8,181 nt of DNA, from positions 1 to 8,181 of the forward strand of contig JAJXVP010000115.1 of assembly GCA_021782055.1 (NCBI GenBank). Direction: 5' to 3'. Position 1 is the stretch's first letter; each line of letters starts with the position of its first letter. Source of the stretch: a bacterium (GTDB lineage Bacteria > Spirochaetota > Spirochaetia > JABEVK01). Positions 1 through 8,181 of the stretch are shown piece by piece. The notes under the pieces were generated by a model. That model ran no database searches. It saw only the letters and a program-made list of their open reading frames with translations, and was not told the DNA's origin. The translations under genes were made by a program, and so were the position numbers.

Positions 1-1158
1 GACGGGAAAAACCACATCGCCAGACGCGCGCATCGATTGAATGATGACCAAATTGAACGTCCGGCCTGTTTCTAAAATCACGCTGATTAGCATTAGTTCC
101 GAGCCCAACGTCAAAATAAAGTTGTCGTTGGTAAAGACCCCCAACAGGGGCCGTGCCAAGGCGGCAATGATACCGACCAAGGTTACCGTCAGCCCCAACG
201 AAAGGAACAACGACCTCCATACCAGGCGGTAAGCTTGTTCTGACTTTCCCGCTCCTACCAAGTGTCCCACCAAAATCTGCGTGCCAAAGCCAATCGACAT
301 GCCAATAATGATGACGTACGACATGATGTTCATCACATACACTCGTGTTGCCAGCACTGTTGCCCCGAGGGTGGCCATAAAGCTAATCATGACAATCTGA
401 CTGACCTGGTAGGCAATAGGTTCGCCGGCCGAGGGAATCCCAATTGAGAGGATGCGCCAAAGCGCCTCCCAGCGTAAGCGAAAGTAATCTTTCCAGTCGA
501 TTTTAAAGGGCGCATAGCGGTATAGAAAGTACAGCATTACCAACGCCCCAAGACTGCGGCTAACACTTGTCGAGATTGAAACTCCCAACACCCCAAGGCG
601 AGGAGCTCCCCAAGCACCATAAATAAAAATGTAGTTCCCCAGGATGTGTACCGCGTTCATGCCGAGGTTGACGAGCATCGTTACCCGGGTGAACCCACTG
701 GCACGAAGGGCCGAACTAGAGGCCCCCAAGAGCGCCTGCATGAACAGCGTTGCCCCCACCAAACGAAGATAGACATCGACAGACGGGTACATATCTGCGG
801 GTAGCTGCATGGCTAGGCTGATTTCGTGACGAAAGATCACCAGGGCTCCGCTGAGCAACAAGCCAAAGATCATGTTGATGGTAATCGACAAAGCTGTTAA
901 GTACCCGCATTCTTGCGAGCGTCCTGCTCCCAGGTACTGCGCAATCAGAACAGCCGTGCCGCTTGAAACCATGTTCAAAACCAAAAGGATGACGTTGACT
1001 ACCTGGTTGCTTGTCCCCACGGCAGCGACTGCAGCTCCCGAAACGTGCGAAAGCATAAAGGTATCGGCCGTCCCCATCAGAATAAACAACAGCTGTTCGA
1101 TAAAAATGGGCCACGTGATTTTAAACAGATTTTGAGGTTGTAAAGCTGGGGTACTCAT
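1..1158 (-). CDS. MATE-family multidrug/metabolite exporter (partial, C-terminus off the window)
   Basis: Reading the minus strand from the ATG at 1158 gives 386 codons open to the window edge. The product is strongly hydrophobic, with many membrane segments. It shows the two-fold repeat of MATE (multidrug and toxic compound extrusion) transporters: LGAGRSQE at about residues 76-83 corresponds to VGAGKSEQAYR at about 301-311, and LRASGFTR at about 151-158 corresponds to MRASGDVVFPV at about 376-386. MATE proteins are usually about 450 residues with 12 helices, so roughly the last 60-70 residues are missing here. They are inner-membrane antiporters that expel small molecules using a Na+ or H+ gradient. 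The start codon overlaps the stop of the B2-like protease as ATGA (1155-1158), so translation is probably coupled; AAGGGA lies about 10 nt upstream as a possible ribosome site. Its place at the end of a peptide-maturation-like operon suggests export of the product, or self-protection (inference). Family assignment is firm; substrate is unknown. Confidence 0.93.
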   Translation of the reverse strand, partial: MSTPALQPQNLFKITWPIFIEQLLFILMGTADTFMLSHVSGAAVAAVGTSNQVVNVILLVLNMVSSGTAVLIAQYLGAGRSQECGYLTALSITINMIFGLLLSGALVIFRHEISLAMQLPADMYPSVDVYLRLVGATLFMQALLGASSSALRASGFTRVTMLVNLGMNAVHILGNYIFIYGAWGAPRLGVLGVSISTSVSRSLGALVMLYFLYRYAPFKIDWKDYFRLRWEALWRILSIGIPSAGEPIAYQVSQIVMISFMATLGATVLATRVYVMNIMSYVIIIGMSIGFGTQILVGHLVGAGKSEQAYRLVWRSLFLSLGLTVTLVGIIAALARPLLGVFTNDNFILTLGSELMLISVILETGRTFNLVIIQSMRASGDVVFPV

Positions 1159-1631
1159 GAATGATCGGTCCCTTGGTGAAACGTGGAAAATAGGTCAGCT
1201 GTTGCGAGGGGGTCAAGCCGAAAGCTCCCCATCACCAGCCACGCATGAGCGTCAATCCGCCCGGAGGAATCGCGCCGCGCACCCAACGTTAACTCGGGGT
1301 GCAGTCCACTTTTTTGTGCTCGCTCCCGTAGCGTCAAGGCGAGTGCCAAACAGGGGACTTGGGGACGAAGGCGCCAGCGGCGAACCGACAATAAAAGCCG
1401 GCTCCACCGCAAAAAAGCACGTTGTTCGTAGGCTGAAGGGTCACGCCGTGCAGTACCAGCAGGAGCTTTGGCAAGAAGCCACTCCCGTTGTTGAGGCCAG
1501 CTTTGACCTATCAGCTTAAGATCAACCTTGAGCAAAAGTAGCCACAGCCGAATTGCCTCAGGGAGGTTAAAAAGTCGATACAAAACCCCTTGAAACAAAA
1601 ACCGTTGAAACAGCCCTTTCGGCCGCCTCAT
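1155..1631 (-). CDS. Lasso peptide B2-like transglutaminase-fold cysteine protease
   Basis: This 158-residue protein matches the stand-alone B2 protein family of lasso peptide biosynthesis (the C-terminal domain of McjB, Transglut_core3 type), which cleaves leader peptides from RiPP precursors. The N-terminal part has the typical helical LPEAIRLW segment (residues 23-30). The catalytic region shows PCLALALTLRERAQKSGL starting with Cys94, then AHAW with His129, then FRLD with Asp140. These fit a Cys-His-Asp triad, with spacings of 35 and 11 residues that are close to those I recall for McjB. Length is normal for an unfused B2. The start ATG overlaps the stop of the PqqD-like gene by 4 nt (1628-1631), and its own stop overlaps the MATE start by 4 nt. 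Partnering with a discrete PqqD-like protein is the usual split B1/B2 arrangement. Similar B2 proteins also occur outside true lasso clusters, and no cyclase is seen here, so the substrate is unknown. Confidence 0.85.
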   Translation of the reverse strand: MRRPKGLFQRFLFQGVLYRLFNLPEAIRLWLLLLKVDLKLIGQSWPQQREWLLAKAPAGTARRDPSAYEQRAFLRWSRLLLSVRRWRLRPQVPCLALALTLRERAQKSGLHPELTLGARRDSSGRIDAHAWLVMGSFRLDPLATADLFSTFHQGTDHS

Positions 1632-1888
1632 GGTTTGTGGTGGGCCAGCCCCTTAGACAGCAAAAGTTCGACAAACGCCGCCACATCGGTGGTCAACCGT
1701 TCTCGGTCAACAGCGAATTCACTCGCCAAGGCAGTCACGGCGGCTTCTTCGCTTCCTGTCTTTTGTAGAACTTCAAAGATTCGTCGAGCCGTTGGGTTCA
1801 ACCCGAAATATTTTCCCGTCGCGGCATCTAAGACCACGGCTTCGTTATCGATTTGACTGATCGACAGAGTGTCCGACAGCACCAGCAT
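1628..1888 (-). CDS. PqqD-like peptide-binding protein (RiPP recognition element, lasso B1-like)
   Basis: This 86-residue protein has the PqqD-family pattern: DNEAVVLDAATGKYFGLN at residues 14-31 (beta hairpins), TARRIFEVLQ at 33-42, then a winged-helix part with a DVAAFVELLLSKGL segment at 68-81. PqqD-like domains act as RiPP recognition elements that bind a precursor's leader peptide and present it to modifying enzymes. In lasso systems this is the B1 protein, and the B2 protease is encoded directly after it, as here. The start at 1888 is supported by a good Shine-Dalgarno AAGGAG (1894-1899) spaced 5 nt from the ATG. It overlaps the preceding kinase-like gene by 1 nt (TAATG) and the B2 gene by 4 nt. 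I recall that PqqD-like proteins paired with HprK-related kinases form a recurring uncharacterised set, which fits this neighbourhood. The peptide it binds is not visible in the window. Confidence 0.88.
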   Translation of the reverse strand: MLVLSDTLSISQIDNEAVVLDAATGKYFGLNPTARRIFEVLQKTGSEEAAVTALASEFAVDRERLTTDVAAFVELLLSKGLAHHKP

Positions 1889-2736
1889 TATTTCTCCTTT
1901 TCCGAGACGTCTGAAACGATCGCCTCAACGGCCTCAAGAACTTCGTCGAGCGCCAAGCGCTGAACAGGGCGGGTCAGCGTCACAACACGCAGTCGAGTAG
2001 CGGTCTGGGCGGCGGCGGCTAACCTCGCCGCTGGGTCGCCTACCCCCGGCAGATTGTTCAAATGGGGTAACAGCATTTGAAGCTTTCGGTGGCCTGTTAC
2101 CTCTTCTTGCGCCCAGCTTTCGCCTACCTTAAGAACGATGCCAGCTTTAAGCCAAGCCGAAGCGGCGACAGGAAAACTCAGGGAAAACTTCCCGTCAGCT
2201 CCCGGTAAGGCCGCAGGGTCGCCGCCTAAAAGTCGCCAAACATCGGGCAATAGTCTGGTGTTCAAGACGGTGGGAGAAACCATCCCCTCGTTGACCGACA
2301 CCAAATCGTCACACAGCAACCCCCACCCTCGCCTGAGCAACCCGGTGACCGTTGTAGACTTCCCGGCTCCCTTATTTCCGACAATCAAAACCGCCGAGCC
2401 GCCTCGGGCCGCGGCCGAGCCATGAAACGAACACAGCCCCCGGGTCACGGCAACAAACCCCAAAGCCGCCCGAACAATCATGTCGGCAGCCGCTTCTAGG
2501 GGACGGTTTACTTCAAGGAGGTGATCTCGAAGTACAAAATCAACACCCCCCGCCCGCAGAGCGTAGTGGTTGTTGACGGCACCCCAGCTCAGGCCGCCAG
2601 CGTCCTGTGACAGGGCTTCGGCCTTATGAGAAAACTCTCGCTGTTTAATGAATAAATCCCAAGGCTCTCTTCCCGGAGGTAGGGGAAGATCGCCGTCGGC
2701 ATAGATGTTCAGACCGGCAAAACTATAACCAGGCAT
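1888..2736 (-). CDS. HPr kinase-like P-loop protein (HprK-related kinase of a PqqD-type cassette)
   Basis: This 282-residue protein carries the nucleotide-binding core of the HPr kinase/phosphatase superfamily. A histidine sits in SFHGSAAA (His105). A Walker A loop GNKGAGKST at 120-128 follows strand AVLIV, and LLCDDLVSV at 140-148 gives the Asp-Asp pair (143-144) typical of HprK-like proteins. The N-terminal 90 residues resemble the variable domain of PqqD-associated HprK relatives rather than the usual HprK N-terminal domain, and no HPr protein is encoded nearby. In paeninodin-type lasso clusters an HprK-like enzyme phosphorylates the precursor's C-terminal serine. A comparable peptide-modifying role is possible here, but this is inference. 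The ATG at 2736 overlaps the lipoprotein's TAA by 1 nt, and a run of G residues just upstream may serve as ribosome site. The C-terminus is charged (DVSEKEK). Fold is confident; activity and substrate are not. Confidence 0.85.
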   Translation of the reverse strand: MPGYSFAGLNIYADGDLPLPPGREPWDLFIKQREFSHKAEALSQDAGGLSWGAVNNHYALRAGGVDFVLRDHLLEVNRPLEAAADMIVRAALGFVAVTRGLCSFHGSAAARGGSAVLIVGNKGAGKSTTVTGLLRRGWGLLCDDLVSVNEGMVSPTVLNTRLLPDVWRLLGGDPAALPGADGKFSLSFPVAASAWLKAGIVLKVGESWAQEEVTGHRKLQMLLPHLNNLPGVGDPAARLAAAAQTATRLRVVTLTRPVQRLALDEVLEAVEAIVSDVSEKEK

Positions 2737-4301
2737 TAAGGCCCCCCCACGGCAAGGCCAAAACTCCCACCCGTTGATCCATCCGTTGAACTCACCACCA
2801 GATAGTACGTTCCTGGCTGAAGGGTCACGGTCAAACTTCGTGAGGCATCTGTCCTAGAGGCAAAGCTGCTGCTGTCGGGTAGCTGAACGCTGGTCATAAG
2901 ATCGGACTCCATCAGCGACAGGGCGACCGGTGCAGAATACGCGGAAGAATTATTTTTGTCGGCCCAGGCCACCGTTAAAGTTTCTGGTTGAGACACCAAC
3001 AAGCTATAATCGGCTTGGTTGACCGCATAAGAACCCGTCGAAAGGGGTTCGGTCAGCGTGTAGGAACTAAGCGTAAGACTCCCGGGAGTCAAAGTCCCTG
3101 AGATGAGCGCAAACAGCCCGTTCGTCAGTGGGGTATAAGAGGCATACACGATGCGCGAAGGCTGGGCCCCTGATCTAAACGCCCTGAAGGCAAAAGTCAC
3201 GGGAGCAGAAACCTTAGGAAAGGCTGGTGTGGAAGAACTCCACAACGTATCGGAACTAGTGGGGGTCGGGTCAGGGGGTTGCGTTCCCCACGGTGCGCTT
3301 GTCCAGGTTACCTGATCCCCCGGGAACGCCGTAACTCTTATGGTGGTGTTCGCGGGCAGGTTTCCACTGGGAGGCGCAATAAGCGGCGGGTCCGCACGAG
3401 CGGCCAAAAACGTTTGGCTGACTAACGGCGGCGCCGTCGAAGTCACTGTCCATAGCGAATTGTCAAGAACTACCGCGTCTGGTCCCTGTAAAGCGGACAG
3501 CCGTTGATACTGCCACCCGGTGCCGCTGTTAAGCCAAGCCAAGGGGTTTCCTGAGGCCGACACCCCAGCCAACAGAATGCCAGCAGGAGTATCGGCCACG
3601 AGCGGTGCCGTTAACAACTGAGGTGTCGCTGAGGCCGACCACGACCACGGCAACGTCGTAAGTCCAAACGAAGCTTGAGCGAGCTGGGTCGTTCCCGCTA
3701 CCCAAATACTCCCCGGGTTTCCGTTTTGCAAGGTCGCCGTGACCGAAGCATCGGCCCAGGGCAACGAGGGTGCGGCATACCATTCCCCAAGTTCGCCGTC
3801 CTTCCACAGCTGGGCATTCCACACATGGTTGGTGGGGCCGCTGGCCGTGTACCCTCCACTCAAAAAAAGACGGCCATTCACAACAAACGGTGCCGCGCCG
3901 GCAAGTGGCTCAGGCAGAGGGCGAAGGTTGGTCTGCCAAACAGAGCTCGAATAACCGAGGTGGCCATCCGGGTTGATATAGGTAAACCAAATCGCGGCCG
4001 AGGTTCCTGCAGAGGTTTGGCCGCCCAGCACATAGAGTTGTTGGTTGGCGGCAACGACGGTAGGTGACAACACGCCAGAAGGCAAAGCGGCCTCTTTTGT
4101 CCACTGGTTGGGATTTAGAACCGAGGAGCGCCAAACAGCCGAGGAAGGTTGCCCCGAAGCGTCATAGCCACCCACCAGGTACAGGTACTGCCCCCACGAA
4201 GCCAAGCCTGCACGCGAGGTCAACGGGCCAGGGATCCCCGAGGTAGGGTTAACGCAAGAAAAGAGGAGGAGGCTTACGCCCAGCACAAGGAATGTTTTCA
4301 C
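2736..4301 (-). CDS. Kelch-repeat lipoprotein with CHB_HEX_C-like and PPC-like C-terminal domains
   Basis: A 521-residue secreted lipoprotein. The N-terminus MKTFLVLGVSLLLFSC is a short signal peptide ending in a lipobox with the lipidated Cys at 16. Kelch-type repeats follow, seen as YLYLVGGYDASG (39-50), QLYVLGGQTSAG (88-99) and RLFLSGGYTASG (144-155). Weaker copies lie near 199, 241 and 282, which suggests a five- to six-bladed beta-propeller. Residues about 305-390 (PPSGNLPANTTIRVTAFPGD through VYASYT) resemble the chitobiase/hexosaminidase C-terminal beta-sandwich repeat. Residues about 400-521 end in PGTYYLVVSS, as in pre-peptidase C-terminal (PPC) domains. No catalytic motif was recognised, so binding or structural roles are more likely than enzymatic ones. 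The start is GTG (4299-4301), overlapping the nucleotidyltransferase stop as GTGA; the lipobox supports this start. Being coupled on both sides within a RiPP-like cassette is unusual. The domain outline is fairly secure; function is unknown. Confidence 0.88.
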   Translation of the reverse strand: MKTFLVLGVSLLLFSCVNPTSGIPGPLTSRAGLASWGQYLYLVGGYDASGQPSSAVWRSSVLNPNQWTKEAALPSGVLSPTVVAANQQLYVLGGQTSAGTSAAIWFTYINPDGHLGYSSSVWQTNLRPLPEPLAGAAPFVVNGRLFLSGGYTASGPTNHVWNAQLWKDGELGEWYAAPSLPWADASVTATLQNGNPGSIWVAGTTQLAQASFGLTTLPWSWSASATPQLLTAPLVADTPAGILLAGVSASGNPLAWLNSGTGWQYQRLSALQGPDAVVLDNSLWTVTSTAPPLVSQTFLAARADPPLIAPPSGNLPANTTIRVTAFPGDQVTWTSAPWGTQPPDPTPTSSDTLWSSSTPAFPKVSAPVTFAFRAFRSGAQPSRIVYASYTPLTNGLFALISGTLTPGSLTLSSYTLTEPLSTGSYAVNQADYSLLVSQPETLTVAWADKNNSSAYSAPVALSLMESDLMTSVQLPDSSSFASRTDASRSLTVTLQPGTYYLVVSSTDGSTGGSFGLAVGGP

Positions 4302-5533
4302 CAGTGCGACTCCACGGGCTTGCCGCCTAAAAGGACCTGAAGCTTACGCTGCGCAAAGAGGATGGGACGCAAAAAGTAGTAGGCCGAATACGGCAGTTGC
4401 CAACGAGAAAAGTACTGGATGTCCAGATCATTCGGCAACAGGAAGTCACCAGCGCTACGTAAGAAGCGCCGATAGGCCCCTCTGGTCAGCCCGTGAAGAA
4501 ACACGACGCGGTGCTTGCGGTTAGGCCCAATTTGAGACAGAGAAAGGCCGGCGTCGGCAAAGTTCCGTTCGGCCAAGATTCCTAAAATGCCGGCATCGGG
4601 ATGGTTTGTCAAAAGTTCCTGCAAGAAAGGGGGAACCGGCCCCAGCTTTAACCTCTGAAGCAAGGCGGTAAAAACTGCCGCCGTCGCTTGGGGGTCTAAA
4701 AACCTATAGCGAGCGGAAATGGGCCGGGCCAGCTGGGTGCGTACTGCGGCTTCAAAGCGGGTCAACAGTGCCAGCGAATCGATCACCCAATGCAGTTGAC
4801 ACCAGGAATGTTCCGCCCCATGAATCAAGACATACAGAGCGTGACGCCCCGGTTCGAGGGTACGGCACGAAAAGCCGCTGCCTTGAACGAGCACTGAAGT
4901 TTCCCACGCCTCATCAAAACCGAACGGTGCCGTGGATAAGCTTTCTCGGCTCCGGCCATGAAGCTCGATAAAGACCGGCAACCCTTTTTTGCGAAACGCC
5001 ATGTGACGCAATTTCATGGCACGCTTAAGCCAAGAATCAAAATCACGACCGTGAATTTTGTTGTCGGGAATCACAAAACCCCGAGCTAGCATGAGTTTGA
5101 CCGCTGACGCAAAATTTTCGATAGGGACCAAAATATCTAAATCACGAAACTCTCGTTCGTGCGGGTTCCCCCACAATTGAAGTGCCAACGCCGGGCCTTT
5201 CACCGCCAAGGCCCGTATCCCTTCGCGGTGAAACTCTTCAAGAACAGCGGCACCCTCTTCTAAGATCCAACTTTGCACGGCACGGCGCGAGGCGGCTTGC
5301 TTGCGAAACTCCTGCGCCCAAGGTTCGGTTAAAAGCTCATTCGGTGGGCCAAAAACTCCCGAAGTGAGAACAGCCTGCGTTACGGCTGCCGCTTTATGTC
5401 GTGAGGCTACGTCAAAAAGCCTGGCGGGGTTAAGGGTTGCCAAGCCTTCGGGCTCGGGGGCTTCGAAACCTCGGTACCGTGCCACAGCGGCAGTAACCCA
5501 ACAAGTTTCGCGATCGGCTTTCACAAGGTGCAT
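4298..5533 (-). CDS. NTP_transf_5-type nucleotidyltransferase-like protein
   Basis: This 411-residue protein fits the uncharacterised nucleotidyltransferase family (Pfam NTP_transf_5). Seen in order: a helical N-terminal part; GIRALAVKGPALALQLWG (residues 105-122) with the family's KGP motif; the acidic pair FRDLDILV (Asp131, Asp133) that would hold the metal in the nucleotidyltransferase fold; VFIELHGR (187-194); and LIHGAEHSW (236-244) followed by LHWVIDSLALL (247-257), all typical of this family. The C-terminal 150 residues are basic and helical. Members often sit beside PqqD-like and HprK-like genes, as here, but their reaction is not established to my knowledge. It is the first gene of the operon. 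The ATG at 5533 has no clear Shine-Dalgarno, and no other ATG lies within the first 140 codons, so the start rests on the open frame and on a possible promoter directly upstream. A later GTG or TTG start cannot be excluded. Confidence 0.85.
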   Translation of the reverse strand: MHLVKADRETCWVTAAVARYRGFEAPEPEGLATLNPARLFDVASRHKAAAVTQAVLTSGVFGPPNELLTEPWAQEFRKQAASRRAVQSWILEEGAAVLEEFHREGIRALAVKGPALALQLWGNPHEREFRDLDILVPIENFASAVKLMLARGFVIPDNKIHGRDFDSWLKRAMKLRHMAFRKKGLPVFIELHGRSRESLSTAPFGFDEAWETSVLVQGSGFSCRTLEPGRHALYVLIHGAEHSWCQLHWVIDSLALLTRFEAAVRTQLARPISARYRFLDPQATAAVFTALLQRLKLGPVPPFLQELLTNHPDAGILGILAERNFADAGLSLSQIGPNRKHRVVFLHGLTRGAYRRFLRSAGDFLLPNDLDIQYFSRWQLPYSAYYFLRPILFAQRKLQVLLGGKPVESHW

Positions 5534-5622
5534 GTCTTGAGTTTAATCGATTCCGTTCTCGACGCCAAGATACAAAAGTCTAGCATTTCGCGTCCGGGTG
5601 TTTTAAGCTTTATCCAGAGATT
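5534..5622. other. Divergent intergenic region between the operon and the solute-binding lipoprotein gene
   Basis: These 89 nt separate two genes transcribed away from each other, so promoters for both should lie here. A candidate minus-strand promoter is listed separately. For the plus strand I found no convincing -35/-10 pair; only a weak purine stretch AGAGA (5616-5620) precedes the ATG at 5623. No small reading frame resembling a RiPP precursor is seen in it. Confidence 0.6.
5540..5568 (-). promoter_or_regulatory. Possible sigma-70-like promoter for the six-gene operon
   Basis: On the minus strand TTGGCG (5563-5568) and TAAACT (5540-5545) are separated by exactly 17 nt; each matches the sigma-70 consensus at 4 of 6 bases. 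The expected transcription start falls at or next to the A of the ATG at 5533, so the first message would be leaderless or nearly so, which agrees with the lack of a Shine-Dalgarno there. The palindrome AATCGATT (5545-5552) lies in the spacer and could be an operator, though 8-bp palindromes are common by chance. Prediction by eye only. Confidence 0.25.
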
Positions 5623-8158
<2,536 letters not shown>

Positions 8159-8181
8159 CACCAGCCTAGCACAGGGGGGCC

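Noticed and set aside
716..1114. Minus-strand reading frame of 132 codons
   Set aside because: It is in a different frame from the clear MATE protein that spans the same bases; its sequence is low in recognisable structure and Cys/Arg rich, as expected of a shadow.
1157..1519. Plus-strand reading frame of 120 codons opposite the B2 gene
   Set aside because: The opposite strand encodes a protein with an intact Cys-His-Asp triad and coupled neighbours; this frame has no family features.
1155..1888. Naming the pair as a lasso peptide cluster (larB1/larB2-type symbols)
   Set aside because: No cyclase or precursor is visible, and B2/PqqD pairs also occur in other, uncharacterised sets, so gene symbols would overstate the evidence.
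5545..5552. AATCGATT palindrome in the divergent region as an operator
   Set aside because: An 8-bp palindrome is expected by chance at this frequency, and no repressor gene is nearby; mentioned only within the promoter entry.
8159..8181. thiC promoter at the right edge
   Set aside because: Only a poor -10-like TAGGCT is seen before the aptamer, and the -35 region would be at or beyond the window edge, so no promoter can be supported.

Overview
This 8.2 kb bacterial window is almost fully coding, with about 50-57% GC by eye. Both visible secreted proteins have short, relaxed lipoboxes (LLLFSC and LVWSC). Together with a moderate GC content and a kelch-type lipoprotein, this is compatible with a free-living spirochaete, but the taxonomic inference is weak and no rRNA or other marker is present.

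Layout. (1) Positions 5533 down to 1 (minus strand) hold six consecutive genes in which every stop overlaps the next start by 1 or 4 nt: an NTP_transf_5-type nucleotidyltransferase-like protein, a kelch-repeat lipoprotein, an HPr-kinase-like P-loop protein, an 86-aa PqqD-like protein (RiPP recognition element / lasso 'B1'), a 158-aa transglutaminase-like cysteine protease of the lasso-peptide B2 family, and a MATE-family exporter that runs off the left edge. (2) Positions 5534-5622 form a short divergent intergenic region. (3) Positions 5623-6480 (plus strand) encode a lipoprotein of the family-3 solute-binding fold. (4) Positions 8027-6477 (minus strand) encode ThiC, whose 3' end overlaps that of the solute-binding gene by 4 nt. 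(5) Positions 8028-8181 hold a complete TPP riboswitch and its expression platform upstream of thiC.

How the parts may work together. The six-gene block looks like a RiPP-like (ribosomally made, modified peptide) maturation and export cassette. The PqqD-like protein would bind a leader, the B2 protease would cut it, the HprK-like kinase and the nucleotidyltransferase-like protein could modify the peptide or a partner, and the MATE protein could export the product. No precursor peptide and no asparagine-synthetase-like lasso cyclase is visible in this window, so calling it a lasso peptide cluster would be premature. The large kelch lipoprotein locked into the middle of the cassette is the most unusual element. 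thiC with its TPP riboswitch is an ordinary, separate thiamine-biosynthesis unit.

There is no gene-free stretch longer than 300 bases. I see no tRNA, rRNA, CRISPR array, insertion sequence or integration site.
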